In this document: in pieces, positions 27,856-37,801 of the stretch
Position numbering within the stretch: position 1 is the stretch's first letter
Layout: every line of letters begins with the position of its first letter
Origin: Pasteurellaceae bacterium
GTDB lineage: Bacteria > Pseudomonadota > Gammaproteobacteria > Enterobacterales > Pasteurellaceae
Length of the DNA stretch: 64,000 bases
NCBI GenBank assembly: GCA_900756155.1
Contig: CAAEJV010000018.1
Span: forward strand, 1-64,000
Direction: 5' to 3'
Translations under genes and position numbers: made by a program
The notes under the pieces: generated by a model
Databases searched by the model: none
What the model saw: the letters and a program-made list of their open reading frames with translations, nothing else
Told to the model about the DNA's origin: nothing

Positions 27856-30273
27856 ATGAAGTCTCTATCCCATGTCTTTAAGACTGTGCTATTAGTAGGT
27901 GTCAGTACCTCAGTAGTACAGGTTGCCTATGCCCAAAATTCCTCTATTGATACCGAACGAGAAAATATCATCATTTTCTCCCGTCAAGGAGAGGCCCAAT
28001 TAAATCAAGCCATTCCAAAACTTGAGGCCTTATTTAAGAGGACAAACGATATTAAAGTGCGCGATGATTTAATTACACTCTATCTGAGGACGAATCAATC
28101 CGCTAAAGCACTTTCACTTTGCGAAAGCTGCGCACCAGCGCAATTTTCTCAAAATGAACTGGAAAATTTAGGCAAAGCCGCTCGAAATGAAAAACAATAC
28201 GACCGTGCCGTTGCATTCTATTCCCAATTGCAAAAGCAATTCCCTGATAATCCAAATGGATGGCTTGGTGGCGCATTAGCCTCCACTGAAACCAAAAACT
28301 ACACTGCGGCAAAAAATGCACTGAATGTTTATAAGAAACGTTTTGGACAAGATAATGCTTACCTTGATGCGGAAAGCTATTTGCTTGATTTCACCGAACC
28401 CGACATGGCTAAACTTGGCCGTTGGCAACGTCAGTTAGAACAAAATCCAAAAAATATCACCTTAATGAGAGAGTTGTATCGTTTGGCATCGAAATACAAC
28501 CTTCAACCATTACAAGAGAAACTACAAAAAGCCTATCCTGATCAATTCAATCAAAAAGACATGATGTGGTTTGAGCATGGTAAGACAATTACCTCTTCAA
28601 AAAATGCGACAACGCCTACACAACAAGAAAAATCATTTGAAGAATTGACCGCACTTTTGGCCAAAATTAACCCTGAACATCCTTTGTATCAACAAGCATT
28701 GCAAGATCGTTTTGTGATGGGTGTCCGATTAAATAAATTTGATGAAATAGAGGATGACTTCAATACATTACAGACTCAACCTAATGTGCCAGCGTATTTA
28801 GAAGAAGCCTTTGGTGATTATTGGGCAGCAAAAGGCTCACCACACAAAGCATTAGCGATTTATCAAGCAATTGAACAACAAGCCTTAAACAATAAACTCG
28901 CTGTGAACGATGGTTTACTTCATAAACTCTCTCTCACTGCAAGCGATGCGGGCAAATTTGAATTGGCTCAACAATATTTAGAGCGTATGAATTCAAATAT
29001 TTATATCAATGACTATACCCGAACATCAAAAATTCTAAATCCAGGCTACGATTCTCGCTATTTTGGTTTGGCACGTTTAGCCTTATGGCGTGGTAACCGC
29101 AAATTGGCTCAGCAACTGATTGATGATCGTCTATTTAATAAAACGCCAGGTGATCCATGGGTTATGTTGCAAAAAGCAGAACTTGAGCGAAATCGTGGCA
29201 ACTATGATGATGCCAAATTATGGGCTGAAAAAGCCGGTTATTTTTTGAGTAAAAATGATCAGCAAGAAGCACGCAATAACCTGGCAGAAACTGCTTTAAG
29301 TCAAAATGATTTACCAACAGTTTCAAAAACAATTGATGCAATGAATGAAGAACAACGTCAGTCAGCACAATCCCTCATAAACCATTACGAACAAGCACGT
29401 TCTGGCAAAATTGTAGGAAGTATCGGCTTACAGCATCGTACCTCACCAATCAGTTATAGCAATGAAAGTAGCCAAGATTATGCGATTTACACACCGAAAA
29501 CAGCAAATGGTCACGATCTCTACGTTCATTACTTAGAAACTCGCTCCCCTTATGACAAAGAAAGTCTCATTTCTCGCCGAATTGGCGTAGGAACAGAGCT
29601 CAATTTCTATCCACTCCAAGTGAAAATGGAAAGCGGGAAAGGCATTAAGCTTAATGATAAAGCCTATTTCTCTACAGAGGCAAATTATACCCTCAACCAG
29701 CATTGGTCATTTAATTTAGACGCCAATATTAATGGTAGTGGCACTCCAGTTAAAGCCATCAATAAAGGGGTGTATACCAAAGATATTGGTTTCTCTACCA
29801 CATATTCCTATTCCGATATTTTCCAAGCTGGGCTAGGTGGTGGCGTCATGAAATTTAATGACGGCAACTTAAGAAAAGAAGCCAATTTCTGGTTGAATCT
29901 CAATACATTCAAACATGACCGTTGGGCGCTAACCAACAATTTCAGAATCGATTACAGCAAAAATAAAACCATTGATTCTGCTGAATATTACAACCCATCA
30001 AAAGCGACAAGCTTGGAATTCGGTGCGGATTTAAGTTACTACCAACCACTTAATTATGGCTTAGTCTTAAATCATCACCTGAAAGCCAGTGTGGGTGCTT
30101 ATAAACAGGCAGAACTCAATCAAGAAAAAATGTGGTCGATAAGTTACGGACACCAATGGCGTGTTGGTAAAAAATTTGGCGTGTCTTATGAAATTGGTCG
30201 TAAAAAGAATATTTACGACGGCAGTGCTGAATTCAACAATTTCGGAAATTTAAACTTCTCTATTTATTATTAA
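27856..30273 (+). CDS. pgaA: PgaA, outer-membrane porin for poly-N-acetylglucosamine export
   Basis: The 805-residue protein has a signal peptide (to about AYAQN, residue 27) and a long TPR-like helical part over roughly residues 30-510 (repeats of the type LENLGKAARNEKQYDRAVAFY). Its C-terminal beta-barrel is rich in alternating aromatic strands and ends in LNFSIYY. That is the layout of PgaA, which passes partly deacetylated PNAG through the outer membrane. It is the first gene of pgaABCD, 21 bp before pgaB. Confidence 0.93.
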   Translation: MKSLSHVFKTVLLVGVSTSVVQVAYAQNSSIDTERENIIIFSRQGEAQLNQAIPKLEALFKRTNDIKVRDDLITLYLRTNQSAKALSLCESCAPAQFSQNELENLGKAARNEKQYDRAVAFYSQLQKQFPDNPNGWLGGALASTETKNYTAAKNALNVYKKRFGQDNAYLDAESYLLDFTEPDMAKLGRWQRQLEQNPKNITLMRELYRLASKYNLQPLQEKLQKAYPDQFNQKDMMWFEHGKTITSSKNATTPTQQEKSFEELTALLAKINPEHPLYQQALQDRFVMGVRLNKFDEIEDDFNTLQTQPNVPAYLEEAFGDYWAAKGSPHKALAIYQAIEQQALNNKLAVNDGLLHKLSLTASDAGKFELAQQYLERMNSNIYINDYTRTSKILNPGYDSRYFGLARLALWRGNRKLAQQLIDDRLFNKTPGDPWVMLQKAELERNRGNYDDAKLWAEKAGYFLSKNDQQEARNNLAETALSQNDLPTVSKTIDAMNEEQRQSAQSLINHYEQARSGKIVGSIGLQHRTSPISYSNESSQDYAIYTPKTANGHDLYVHYLETRSPYDKESLISRRIGVGTELNFYPLQVKMESGKGIKLNDKAYFSTEANYTLNQHWSFNLDANINGSGTPVKAINKGVYTKDIGFSTTYSYSDIFQAGLGGGVMKFNDGNLRKEANFWLNLNTFKHDRWALTNNFRIDYSKNKTIDSAEYYNPSKATSLEFGADLSYYQPLNYGLVLNHHLKASVGAYKQAELNQEKMWSISYGHQWRVGKKFGVSYEIGRKKNIYDGSAEFNNFGNLNFSIYY

Positions 30274-30294
30274 ATACTTAAGCGGTATAACTTT

Positions 30295-32211
30295 ATGAGA
30301 TCTCTAAAACATTTTGCAAAAATCATTATTTGCACGCTTTCCCTTTTTTCGGCTTTTGCCTTTGCGCAAGATCGTTATGGCGTATTAGCTTACCACTCTG
30401 TTGTAGATGAAAGTGCGGCTGAAAATCAAAAACATTATTTTCCTCAAACGATTCCAGCCCAAACCTTAATTAAACATTTTAATTGGCTAAAAGAAAATGG
30501 ATACAACGTGATCAGTTGGCAACAAGTTATCGATGCTGAAAATGGTAAAGGCACATTACCTGATAATGCGGTATTGCTAAGCTTCGATGATGGCTATGAA
30601 ACCATGTATAACGTGGTCTTTCCTCTATTAAAGGCCTATAACTACCCTGCTGTTTTTGCGCCAGTGACAGGCTGGTTAGATACACCGGCAGATCAAAAAA
30701 TCGCTTATGCCGATAAAATGTTAGATCGTTCCGTTTTTGCCACTTGGTCGCAAGTCAAAGAAATGGAACAAAGTGGGCTCGTTGAAGTAGCCTCACATAC
30801 TCATAATCTTCACAACGGTATAAATGCCAACCCATCTGGTGGTCAATTACCCTCAGTGATTGCACCTGAATATAAAAACGGAAAATATGAAACTGAAGAT
30901 GCCTACAAAAACAGATTGAAATCTGATTTCACTCGTTCTGTTCAAACGTTAGTCAATCATATCGGTAAGAAACCACGTGTCATGGTGTGGCCTTATGGAC
31001 AATTTAATGATGTTGCTGTGCAACTTGCACGACAAGCAGGAATGCCACACTATTTCTCATTAGGTGAAAAAATCATCAATAAAGTGGGCGATAAACATAT
31101 TGGACGCTTATTACTTAATGCAGAAACTGATCTAAATACCGTTAAAAACTATCTTGATGGCATTGATGAAAGCAAACAAATTCAACGAGTACTGCATGTC
31201 GATTTAGATTATGTCTATGATGCGGATAAAGCTCAGCAAGCCAAAAACCTTGATAAGTTAATCGACCGCATCTATCGCTATGGTGTGACGACAGTTTATC
31301 TTCAAGCCTTCTCCGATCCAGATGGGGATGGCGTAGCCGATGCCTTGTATTTCCCTAATAAATATCTTCCTGTTCGCGATGATATTTTTGGTCGAATTGC
31401 CTGGCAATTACAAACACGCGCAGGCGTACAAGTCTACGCTTGGATGCCTGTACTCGCCTTTGATTTACGAAAAGGCGTAAAAGAGGCGGAATATGTCATT
31501 GATAGCCGCACGGGCAAGCCTTCAACAAAGGCTTATTTACGCCTTTCACCTTATAACAAACAGAATGTCGAAATCATTAAATCCATTTATAACGATTTGT
31601 CATTCTACGCCAAATTTAATGGCATTTTATTCCACGATGACGCGTTCCTAACCGATTTTGAGGGCGCAGAAGGTGATCATGCTGAAGGTATGGTTAGCCC
31701 ACAAGCAAAACAAAAAACACAAGATTTAATCCAATTAACCCATCAACTCACCGATGCGTTAAAACCTTATTTCTTGCGTGGTTCATATTCTCTTAAAACG
31801 GCTCGTAATCTTTATGCATCAGTGATCACAAATCCAAATGCAGAAGAATGGTTGGCACAAAACTTAAAAACGCTCACCGACAATTACGATACCACTGCCA
31901 TCATGGCGATGCCATACATGGAAAATGAACAGCCTATTTCACAAAAAGAAGCCTATCAATGGTTTGCTTCTCTCATTGAAAATGTGAAAGTCCAAGCGCC
32001 ATTAGATAAAGTCTTATTTGAATTCCAAGCGGTGAATTGGCGAACTCAAAAACCAATTCCTGAATCCGAATTGATTGATTGGATGATGCTATTACAAAAA
32101 AATCATATTTATAGCTATGGCTACTATCCGGATAACTTTTTAACAAATCAACCGGATCTGAACAAAATGAAACCGTATTTTTCTGTAAATACGAATGCTG
32201 GAAAAAAATAA
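30295..32211 (+). CDS. pgaB: PgaB, poly-N-acetylglucosamine N-deacetylase/hydrolase
   Basis: The 638-residue periplasmic enzyme has a polysaccharide deacetylase domain (LAYHSVVDE, SFDDGYETMYN with catalytic Asp, SHTHNLH with metal-binding His, WPYGQFND). A C-terminal PNAG-binding/glycoside hydrolase domain follows (LHVDLDYVYD, YAWMPVLAFDL, ILFHDDAFLTDFEG). It removes some acetyl groups so the polymer can leave through PgaA. The signal peptide ends AFAFAQ with no lipobox; the only nearby Cys (residue 13, in IIIC) is inside the hydrophobic core. Unlike the Escherichia coli protein it is therefore probably soluble. Confidence 0.94.
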   Translation: MRSLKHFAKIIICTLSLFSAFAFAQDRYGVLAYHSVVDESAAENQKHYFPQTIPAQTLIKHFNWLKENGYNVISWQQVIDAENGKGTLPDNAVLLSFDDGYETMYNVVFPLLKAYNYPAVFAPVTGWLDTPADQKIAYADKMLDRSVFATWSQVKEMEQSGLVEVASHTHNLHNGINANPSGGQLPSVIAPEYKNGKYETEDAYKNRLKSDFTRSVQTLVNHIGKKPRVMVWPYGQFNDVAVQLARQAGMPHYFSLGEKIINKVGDKHIGRLLLNAETDLNTVKNYLDGIDESKQIQRVLHVDLDYVYDADKAQQAKNLDKLIDRIYRYGVTTVYLQAFSDPDGDGVADALYFPNKYLPVRDDIFGRIAWQLQTRAGVQVYAWMPVLAFDLRKGVKEAEYVIDSRTGKPSTKAYLRLSPYNKQNVEIIKSIYNDLSFYAKFNGILFHDDAFLTDFEGAEGDHAEGMVSPQAKQKTQDLIQLTHQLTDALKPYFLRGSYSLKTARNLYASVITNPNAEEWLAQNLKTLTDNYDTTAIMAMPYMENEQPISQKEAYQWFASLIENVKVQAPLDKVLFEFQAVNWRTQKPIPESELIDWMMLLQKNHIYSYGYYPDNFLTNQPDLNKMKPYFSVNTNAGKK

Positions 32212-32220
32212 GGATTGATC

Positions 32221-33462
32221 ATGAACCAACAATTCTTAGAAGCAGTGAGTATTTTCGTATTCATGTATCCTGCCGGAATGGCAATATATTGGGTGACGGC
32301 AAGTTTGTGTTATTACCTTTTTATGGAAGGAAAACTCGGACAACCGACTTTCCAACAAATGCCCAAAGAACGCGTTCCGATGGTCAGCATTATGGTGCCT
32401 TGTTACAACGAAGGGGACAACTTAGATGAAGCCATTCCTTACTTGCTTCAACTTCGATACCCAAACTATGAGCTGATCTTTATCAATGATGGCAGTAAAG
32501 ATAACACGGGTGAAATTATTGATCGTTGGGCAAAAGCTGATAAGCGCATCGTGGCGCTTCACCAAGAAAACCAAGGTAAAGCTAGCGCATTAAATCATGG
32601 TTTGTTAGTTGCTAAAGGTGAATATGTAGCCTGTATTGATGGTGATGCCGTATTGGATTTCGATGCGATCGACTATATGGTGCAATCCCTCGAATTAAAC
32701 CGCACTTATGGTGCTGTTACAGGCAACCCACGCGTACGTAACCGCAGTACTATCCTAGGTCGCTTACAAGTGTCTGAATTTAGTTCCATTATCGGTCTAA
32801 TCAAACGCGCTCAAAGCCTGATGGGAACGATCTTCACGGTATCTGGAGTATGCTGCCTATTTAGAAAAGATGTAATGGAAGAAATTGGTGGTTGGAGCAC
32901 CAATATGATCACCGAAGACATTGATGTCAGTTGGAAAATTCAAACAGCCGGTTACAACATCATGTATGAACCCCGTGCTTTATGTTGGGTATTAATGCCT
33001 GAACGTCTTTATGGTTTATACAAACAGCGTTTACGCTGGGCGCAAGGTGGCGCAGAAACCATCATCAAATATTTTCCTCAGGTCTGGCGCTGGAAAAACC
33101 GCCGTCTATGGCCAATGTATGCCGAATATTTTGTTACCGCAACTTGGGCAATCTTATTGGTTGCACTGGTTGCGCTTGCACTATACCGCAAGATTACTTT
33201 GGGTATAGGCATTCAAAACATGGAATTGTTTGAAACAAATATCTCGATCATGTTTTTTTCCTTCTTCTTACAGTGTCTCTTGAGCTTATACATCGACTCT
33301 CGTTATGAAAAAGGATTGATCCAATATGGAATTTCTTGCATTTGGTATCCCTACGTTTATTGGTTACTCAATACGGTAACGTTACTCGTTGGAATCCCAA
33401 AAGCAATTTTTAGAAACAAGTCCAAGCTAGCTGTATGGACAAGCCCTGACAGAGGAGTTTAA
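32221..33462 (+). CDS. pgaC: PgaC, poly-beta-1,6-N-acetylglucosamine synthase
   Basis: The 413-residue family 2 glycosyltransferase is embedded in the inner membrane. It has two N-terminal hydrophobic stretches, VSIMVPCYNEGDN, the DGS and DGD nucleotide-sugar motifs (FINDGSKDN, CIDGDAV), TEDIDVSW, and QRLRWAQGG (the QxxRW processive motif), then C-terminal membrane helices. It polymerises UDP-GlcNAc. AAGGA precedes the ATG at 32221; an in-frame TTG at 32215 is less likely. Confidence 0.95.
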   Translation: MNQQFLEAVSIFVFMYPAGMAIYWVTASLCYYLFMEGKLGQPTFQQMPKERVPMVSIMVPCYNEGDNLDEAIPYLLQLRYPNYELIFINDGSKDNTGEIIDRWAKADKRIVALHQENQGKASALNHGLLVAKGEYVACIDGDAVLDFDAIDYMVQSLELNRTYGAVTGNPRVRNRSTILGRLQVSEFSSIIGLIKRAQSLMGTIFTVSGVCCLFRKDVMEEIGGWSTNMITEDIDVSWKIQTAGYNIMYEPRALCWVLMPERLYGLYKQRLRWAQGGAETIIKYFPQVWRWKNRRLWPMYAEYFVTATWAILLVALVALALYRKITLGIGIQNMELFETNISIMFFSFFLQCLLSLYIDSRYEKGLIQYGISCIWYPYVYWLLNTVTLLVGIPKAIFRNKSKLAVWTSPDRGV

Positions 33463-33465
33463 ATA

Positions 33466-33741
33466 ATGGCAACCGCCACTTTACAACAATTGATGGTTAT
33501 TAATAAAGGTAGCAGCCTTCCCTTGCTGATTAAAGCCAAAAGCTTTGTACTAGATATAGTCACCTGGGCTTTATGGGCTTATATCATCACTTTTGTCGCG
33601 AGATATGCGGAACGCATCTTCACTAAACCGATTCTGGAAAGTTTCTTTTTCGTTGATGTGATAAGCATAATGTTTTCTGTTTCTGCGGTATTGGTTATAT
33701 TGGCTTATATTTGGTCTATTCTCACTGTAGCAAAAGAATAG
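33466..33741 (+). CDS. pgaD: PgaD-like accessory membrane protein
   Basis: The 91-residue protein has two membrane segments (about 29-47 and 62-86). Its position 3 bp after pgaC identifies it as PgaD, which stabilises PgaC and responds to c-di-GMP in Escherichia coli. It is shorter than the Escherichia coli protein. Its last codons and terminator are duplicated in decayed form at 33851-33976. Confidence 0.82.
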   Translation: MATATLQQLMVINKGSSLPLLIKAKSFVLDIVTWALWAYIITFVARYAERIFTKPILESFFFVDVISIMFSVSAVLVILAYIWSILTVAKE

Positions 33742-33764
33742 CTCGCAAAAATCTTAATATAAAA

Positions 33765-33803
33765 AACCGCACTTTGGTTTTGAAACCAAAGTGCGGTTAT
33801 TTT
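33765..33803 (+). terminator. pga operon terminator (uptake-signal dyad)
   Basis: AACCGCACTTTGGTTT and AAACCAAAGTGCGGTT form a 16-bp stem with a short loop, followed by ATTTTTAT. Both arms carry an uptake signal. Confidence 0.9.
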
Positions 33804-33850
33804 TATAGATGTTTTCACTCAGCTGATTCAAAATCGCAAACTTATCTTTA

Positions 33851-33976
33851 TGGTATCAACCATATTGATGACACTTATTTATATTTAGTCTACTCTCATT
33901 ATGTCGAAAGGATAAAGAAAACCGCACTCTGATTTGTAAACCAAAGTGCGGTTATTTTTTATCGATATTTTAACTA
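33851..33976 (+). pseudogene. Decayed tandem copy of the pgaD 3' end and its terminator
   Basis: This stretch realigns with 33687-33815. GGTATTGGTTATATTGG in pgaD faces GGTATCAACCATATTGA here. TATTTGGTCTATTCTCAC faces TATTTAGTCTACTCTCAT. The following uptake-signal hairpin and the tract ATAGATGTTTTCACT are also repeated, as ATCGATATTTTAACT. In the pgaD frame the copy reads YI-stop-STLIMSKG-stop where the gene has YIWSILTVAKE-stop, so it is non-coding. One arm of the second hairpin has lost the uptake consensus (CGCACTCTG). Confidence 0.75.
33920..33960. terminator. Second uptake-signal hairpin, before the pckA 3' end
   Basis: AAACCGCACTCTGATTT pairs imperfectly with AAACCAAAGTGCGGTT and is followed by T's. 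It is the duplicated copy of the pga terminator and may serve convergent pckA on the other strand. Confidence 0.75.
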
Positions 33977-33989
33977 GATACTAATCTAA

Positions 33990-35606
33990 TTAAGCTTTTG
34001 GACCTGCTGCGATAAGTGCTTTACCTTCTGCATTAGTCGCATATTTTTCGAAGTTTTTCACGAAACGACCTGCAAGATCTTCAGCTTTAGCTTGCCATTG
34101 TGCTTTATCTGCATAAGTATCACGTGGGTCTAAGATCGCTGGATCTACACCTGGTAATGCTTTTGGAATCGCTAAGTTAAAGATTGGTAACTCACCCATT
34201 TCCGCTTTTTCGATAGAACCATCTAAGATTGCATCGATAATACCACGAGTATCTTTGATTGAGATACGTTTACCTGTACCATTCCAACCAGTATTAACTA
34301 AATACGCTTCTGCACCAGCAGCTTGCATACGTTTAACTAACACTTGAGCATATTGTGTTGGGTGGAGAGTTAAGAACGCTGCACCGAAACATGCTGAGAA
34401 AGTTGGAGTTGGTTCAGTAATACCACGCTCTGTACCGGCTAATTTAGCGGTGAAACCAGATAAGAAGTAGTATTTGGTTTGCTCTGGTGTCAATTTAGAC
34501 ACTGGCGGTAATACACCGAATGCATCCGCAGTTAAGAAAATTACTTTCGTTGCGTGACCTGCACGAGATACTGGTTTAACAATATTATCAATGTGATAAA
34601 TTGGATAAGACACACGAGTATTTTCAGTTTTAGAACCATCATCGAAATCAACTGAACCATCTGCACGAACCACAACGTTTTCTAATAACGCATCACGACG
34701 GATTGCACGGTAGATATCTGGCTCATTTTCTTCAGAAAGATGGATAGTTTTCGCGTAACAACCACCTTCAAAGTTGAAGATACCTACATCATCCCAACCG
34801 TGCTCATCATCACCGATTAATTCACGTTTTGGATCGGTAGAAAGCGTGGTTTTACCTGTACCTGATAAACCGAAGAAGATTGCTACATCACCGTCTTTAC
34901 CTACGTTAGCAGAACAGTGCATTGCGCCTACACCTTTAAGTGGTAGGAAGTAGTTCATCATTGAGAACATACCTTTCTTCATTTCACCGCCGTACCAAGT
35001 ACCACCGATTAATTGAATACGCTCAGTTAAGTTAAATGCAACGAAGTTTTCAGAGTTCAAACCTTGTTCTTTCCAGTTCGGGTTGGTACATTTAGAACCA
35101 TTCATCACCACGAAATCTGGTTTAAAAGTTTTTAATTGTTCTTCTGTCGGACGAATGAACATATTTTTCACAAAGTGTGCTTGCCATGCTACTTCAGTCA
35201 CAATACGCACTGCGATACGGTCTTGTTCACTTGCGCCACAGAAACCATCAACCACGAATAAACGTTTGCCCGAAAGTTGTTTAGTTACAAGACCTTTCAA
35301 GCTTGACCAAGTTTCTTGAGTCATTGGTTTGTTATCGTTTTTCGCCACATCAGAAGTCCACCACACAGTATCTTTTGTGGTATCATCTAAAACGATGTAT
35401 TTGTCTTTCGGTGAACGACCGGTAAAGATCCCTGTATCAACAGCCACCGCGCCAGTTGTGGTAAGTGTCCCTTTTTCAAAGCCTTCTAAGCCTGGTTTTG
35501 TTTCTTCTTCAAAAAGTTGTTCATAACTTGGGTTATAAACCACTTCTTTTACATCATGAATACCAACGGCTTCAAGTTCTTTAATTACGTTTTTAACATC
35601 AGTCAT
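33990..35606 (-). CDS. pckA: Phosphoenolpyruvate carboxykinase (ATP)
   Basis: The 538-residue ATP-type PEPCK converts oxaloacetate and ATP to phosphoenolpyruvate, or the reverse in CO2-fixing fermentation to succinate as in other Pasteurellaceae. Features: the kinase-1a loop [11 protein letters not shown], the metal-binding region [20 protein letters not shown] and the adenine-binding [10 protein letters not shown] region. GAGG lies seven bases before the ATG. A weak CRP-like site lies upstream. Confidence 0.97.
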   Translation of the reverse strand: MTDVKNVIKELEAVGIHDVKEVVYNPSYEQLFEEETKPGLEGFEKGTLTTTGAVAVDTGIFTGRSPKDKYIVLDDTTKDTVWWTSDVAKNDNKPMTQETWSSLKGLVTKQLSGKRLFVVDGFCGASEQDRIAVRIVTEVAWQAHFVKNMFIRPTEEQLKTFKPDFVVMNGSKCTNPNWKEQGLNSENFVAFNLTERIQLIGGTWYGGEMKKGMFSMMNYFLPLKGVGAMHCSANVGKDGDVAIFFGLSGTGKTTLSTDPKRELIGDDEHGWDDVGIFNFEGGCYAKTIHLSEENEPDIYRAIRRDALLENVVVRADGSVDFDDGSKTENTRVSYPIYHIDNIVKPVSRAGHATKVIFLTADAFGVLPPVSKLTPEQTKYYFLSGFTAKLAGTERGITEPTPTFSACFGAAFLTLHPTQYAQVLVKRMQAAGAEAYLVNTGWNGTGKRISIKDTRGIIDAILDGSIEKAEMGELPIFNLAIPKALPGVDPAILDPRDTYADKAQWQAKAEDLAGRFVKNFEKYATNAEGKALIAAGPKA

Positions 35607-35682
35607 AGTTCACCTCTTGATTCTTGATTAAAGTTTAAAAATTTTTCCTATGTTTATTGTATGGGAATTGTCAAAAAAAAAA

Positions 35683-35698
35683 TGTTAACTAGATCTCA
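35683..35698. promoter_or_regulatory. Weak CRP-like site upstream of pckA
   Basis: TGTTA-N6-TCTCA differs from TGTGA-N6-TCACA at two key bases. pckA is CRP-dependent in Escherichia coli, but the match alone is weak. Confidence 0.25.
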
Positions 35699-35827
35699 TT
35701 TTTGAATATTCATTGGAAAATTCTACCCCTTTTTAGGTGGTTTAAGAGGTTAAGATACAACAAGGTTGATTTACCCATCATATTTTCGATATAGTGAGAA
35801 CTATTATCAACTCAAGACTCAATAACT

Positions 35828-36694
35828 ATGTCCTCATTTTTGCGTTTACCCTTTTTATTTTGTCTGCTGATATTTACGCAAATCACGCAAGCAGAACCCG
35901 ACTTTAAGATTCCACCTATTCAAGAAAACATGAAAAAAATGTATCAAATTCAACAAAAAGATTTTACCTTTGAAGACAAACATTACCGCTTGTTTATTGC
36001 GGTACCACCAAAAACATCGCAAAAACTGACCGCACTTTACACCTTAGATGGCAATGCTCAATTTCCAATGGCCGTAAATGCTGTCAATCCCAATAAACCT
36101 CTCCCGCTTATTGTCGGTATCGGTTATGTATCAGATAAAGCTTATGTCATTGAAGAACGCACGAGAGACTACACTTTCCCGGCAGAAGGTACCGAATTCG
36201 CCAAAGGAGGAAAAGCCGCCGATTTTTTACGTTTTATTCAACAAGACGTAAAGCCTTATATTGAACAGCATTTCGATATCAATAAGGAAAAACAATATTT
36301 CTTTGGTCATTCTTTTGGTGGGTTATTTGGATTGTACGTACTCTTCCATCAACCGGATTTATTTCAATATTACACCTTGGCAAGCCCTTCTCTTTGGTGG
36401 GGGAACGGCTCATTTCTACCTCAAAATGAACCATGGATTAGCCAAAAACCATCACATATTCTGATTACATTAGGCTATTATGAAGAGCATCCTGAACAGG
36501 ATCCGAATATGACTGAAGAACAATTACAGCGTATTAATCAACGGAAACAAATGCGAACAATCAATGCGCATCAATTGGCGGAAATATTGGAAAAACAAGG
36601 TAATTCCGTGGAATTTATTTCCATTCCCAATAAAAATCATGGTGGCTCGATTCCGGATGCCATCAAACATTGTTTAGAACAAGTTCAACAATAA
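35828..36694 (+). CDS. Periplasmic IroE-like esterase (alpha/beta hydrolase)
   Basis: The 288-residue protein has a signal peptide (to about TQAEP, residue 22) and a putative-esterase fold. The nucleophile elbow is FGHSFGGLFG, and a late KNHGG supplies the likely catalytic His. It resembles IroE/BesA/Fes-type siderophore hydrolases, which cleave ester-linked catecholate siderophores; S-formylglutathione hydrolase-like proteins share the fold. The secreted location favours an IroE-like role. The substrate is not proven, and no siderophore genes are adjacent. Confidence 0.75.
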   Translation: MSSFLRLPFLFCLLIFTQITQAEPDFKIPPIQENMKKMYQIQQKDFTFEDKHYRLFIAVPPKTSQKLTALYTLDGNAQFPMAVNAVNPNKPLPLIVGIGYVSDKAYVIEERTRDYTFPAEGTEFAKGGKAADFLRFIQQDVKPYIEQHFDINKEKQYFFGHSFGGLFGLYVLFHQPDLFQYYTLASPSLWWGNGSFLPQNEPWISQKPSHILITLGYYEEHPEQDPNMTEEQLQRINQRKQMRTINAHQLAEILEKQGNSVEFISIPNKNHGGSIPDAIKHCLEQVQQ

Positions 36695-36702
36695 AGGCCA
36701 TA

Positions 36703-36735
36703 AAAAAATCCCCGTTATCATGAACGGGGATTTTT
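36703..36735. terminator. Bidirectional terminator
   Basis: AAAAATCCCCGTT at 36703-36715 and AACGGGGATTTTT at 36723-36735 form a perfect stem with T runs on both strands, between the esterase gene and convergent hslO. Confidence 0.92.
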
Positions 36736-36736
36736 C

Positions 36737-37603
36737 TTATTGGGCTTGTTTGAGTTTATCAATCGCTTCTTTATTGAAGAAGTAATGCGTGCCACAACAT
36801 TCACACTGCATATCAATGCTGCCTTTATGCTCCTCTAAGATTTCCTCAATTTCAGCTTCTGGAATCAGTAATAATGCTGCCCCTGAACGCTCAGGTGAGC
36901 AACCGCAGAAGAAAGAAACAGTTTGCGGTTCAAAAACTTCCACTACTTCTTCATGATATAAACGATAAAGCAATTCTTCTGCGGGCAATCCAAATAACTC
37001 ATCATCTTTTACGGTTGCAGCTAACGTAGTTAAATGCTCAAAATCCTCTGGTGTACCTTGGCCATCTGGCATAATCTGTAGCAACATTCCTGCAGCAACT
37101 GGTTTGCCTTCATATTCACCCGTGCGAATAATAAGCTGAGTTTGTAATTGTTCTGAACGAACAAAATAGTCTTCTAAACATTCCGTAATCGTTGGTTTAT
37201 CTAAACCGATAACGCCTTGATACCGCTCACCTTCAGTTGGAGCAATCGTAATCACTAATACGCCTTTGCCGATCATATCATGAAGGCTCATACCGTCTTG
37301 AATATCGCCTTGTACACGTGCTAATGCACGGATCTGTTGTTGGTCATTACCATTTACTAAAGCTAATTTTAATGGACCATCACCTTGAATTTGAACAGTA
37401 ATATTACCGTTAAATTTTAATGTTGCAGTCAATAAATTAGTCGCCACCATCATCTCACCTAATAAGTTTTGTACCGCTTTTGGATAATGATGAGTATTCA
37501 ACGTATCAGTAAAAGTTTGATTTAATCGCACCCATTCACCACGCACGGCACGGTTTTGGAAAAGGTAGCGGTAAAGTTTGTCATTGTCTTGAGTGTAATT
37601 CAT
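36737..37603 (-). CDS. hslO: Hsp33, redox-regulated chaperone
   Basis: The 288-residue protein has the Hsp33 N-terminal core (LYRYLFQNRAVRGEWVRL) and the C-terminal zinc switch: CGC near residue 235 and CECC near 264. Oxidation of these cysteines releases zinc and turns on holdase activity, protecting proteins during oxidative and heat stress in the cytoplasm. An uptake-signal-like sequence lies just upstream. Confidence 0.96.
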   Translation of the reverse strand: MNYTQDNDKLYRYLFQNRAVRGEWVRLNQTFTDTLNTHHYPKAVQNLLGEMMVATNLLTATLKFNGNITVQIQGDGPLKLALVNGNDQQQIRALARVQGDIQDGMSLHDMIGKGVLVITIAPTEGERYQGVIGLDKPTITECLEDYFVRSEQLQTQLIIRTGEYEGKPVAAGMLLQIMPDGQGTPEDFEHLTTLAATVKDDELFGLPAEELLYRLYHEEVVEVFEPQTVSFFCGCSPERSGAALLLIPEAEIEEILEEHKGSIDMQCECCGTHYFFNKEAIDKLKQAQ

Positions 37604-37752
37604 TATTTGTTCCTATTTATTCTTTGAGTAAAAAGCGCGGTCAATTTTTCGAATAAATCGTAAACATTCAAAAAAGATGTCATTTTGTTACCGCACTTTG
37701 CGCCTGAGCAGTATTATGGGGGTGAAAATCAAAATTACAAGCCAAAAAGAAA

Positions 37753-37776
37753 AGCGGATAGCTTTCACTATCCGCT
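37753..37776 (-). terminator. Porin gene terminator
   Basis: AGCGGATAG at 37753-37761 pairs with CTATCCGCT at 37768-37776. Read leftward it ends in CTTTTC. Confidence 0.75.
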
Positions 37777-37801
37777 CACTTTATAAAATTAAACTGATAA
37801 A

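Noticed and set aside
33711..33932. Open frame of 73 codons downstream of pgaD
   Set aside because: It is out of frame with pgaD and runs across the terminator into the decayed duplicate. Its repeated VYSH residues come from the duplication, not from a gene.
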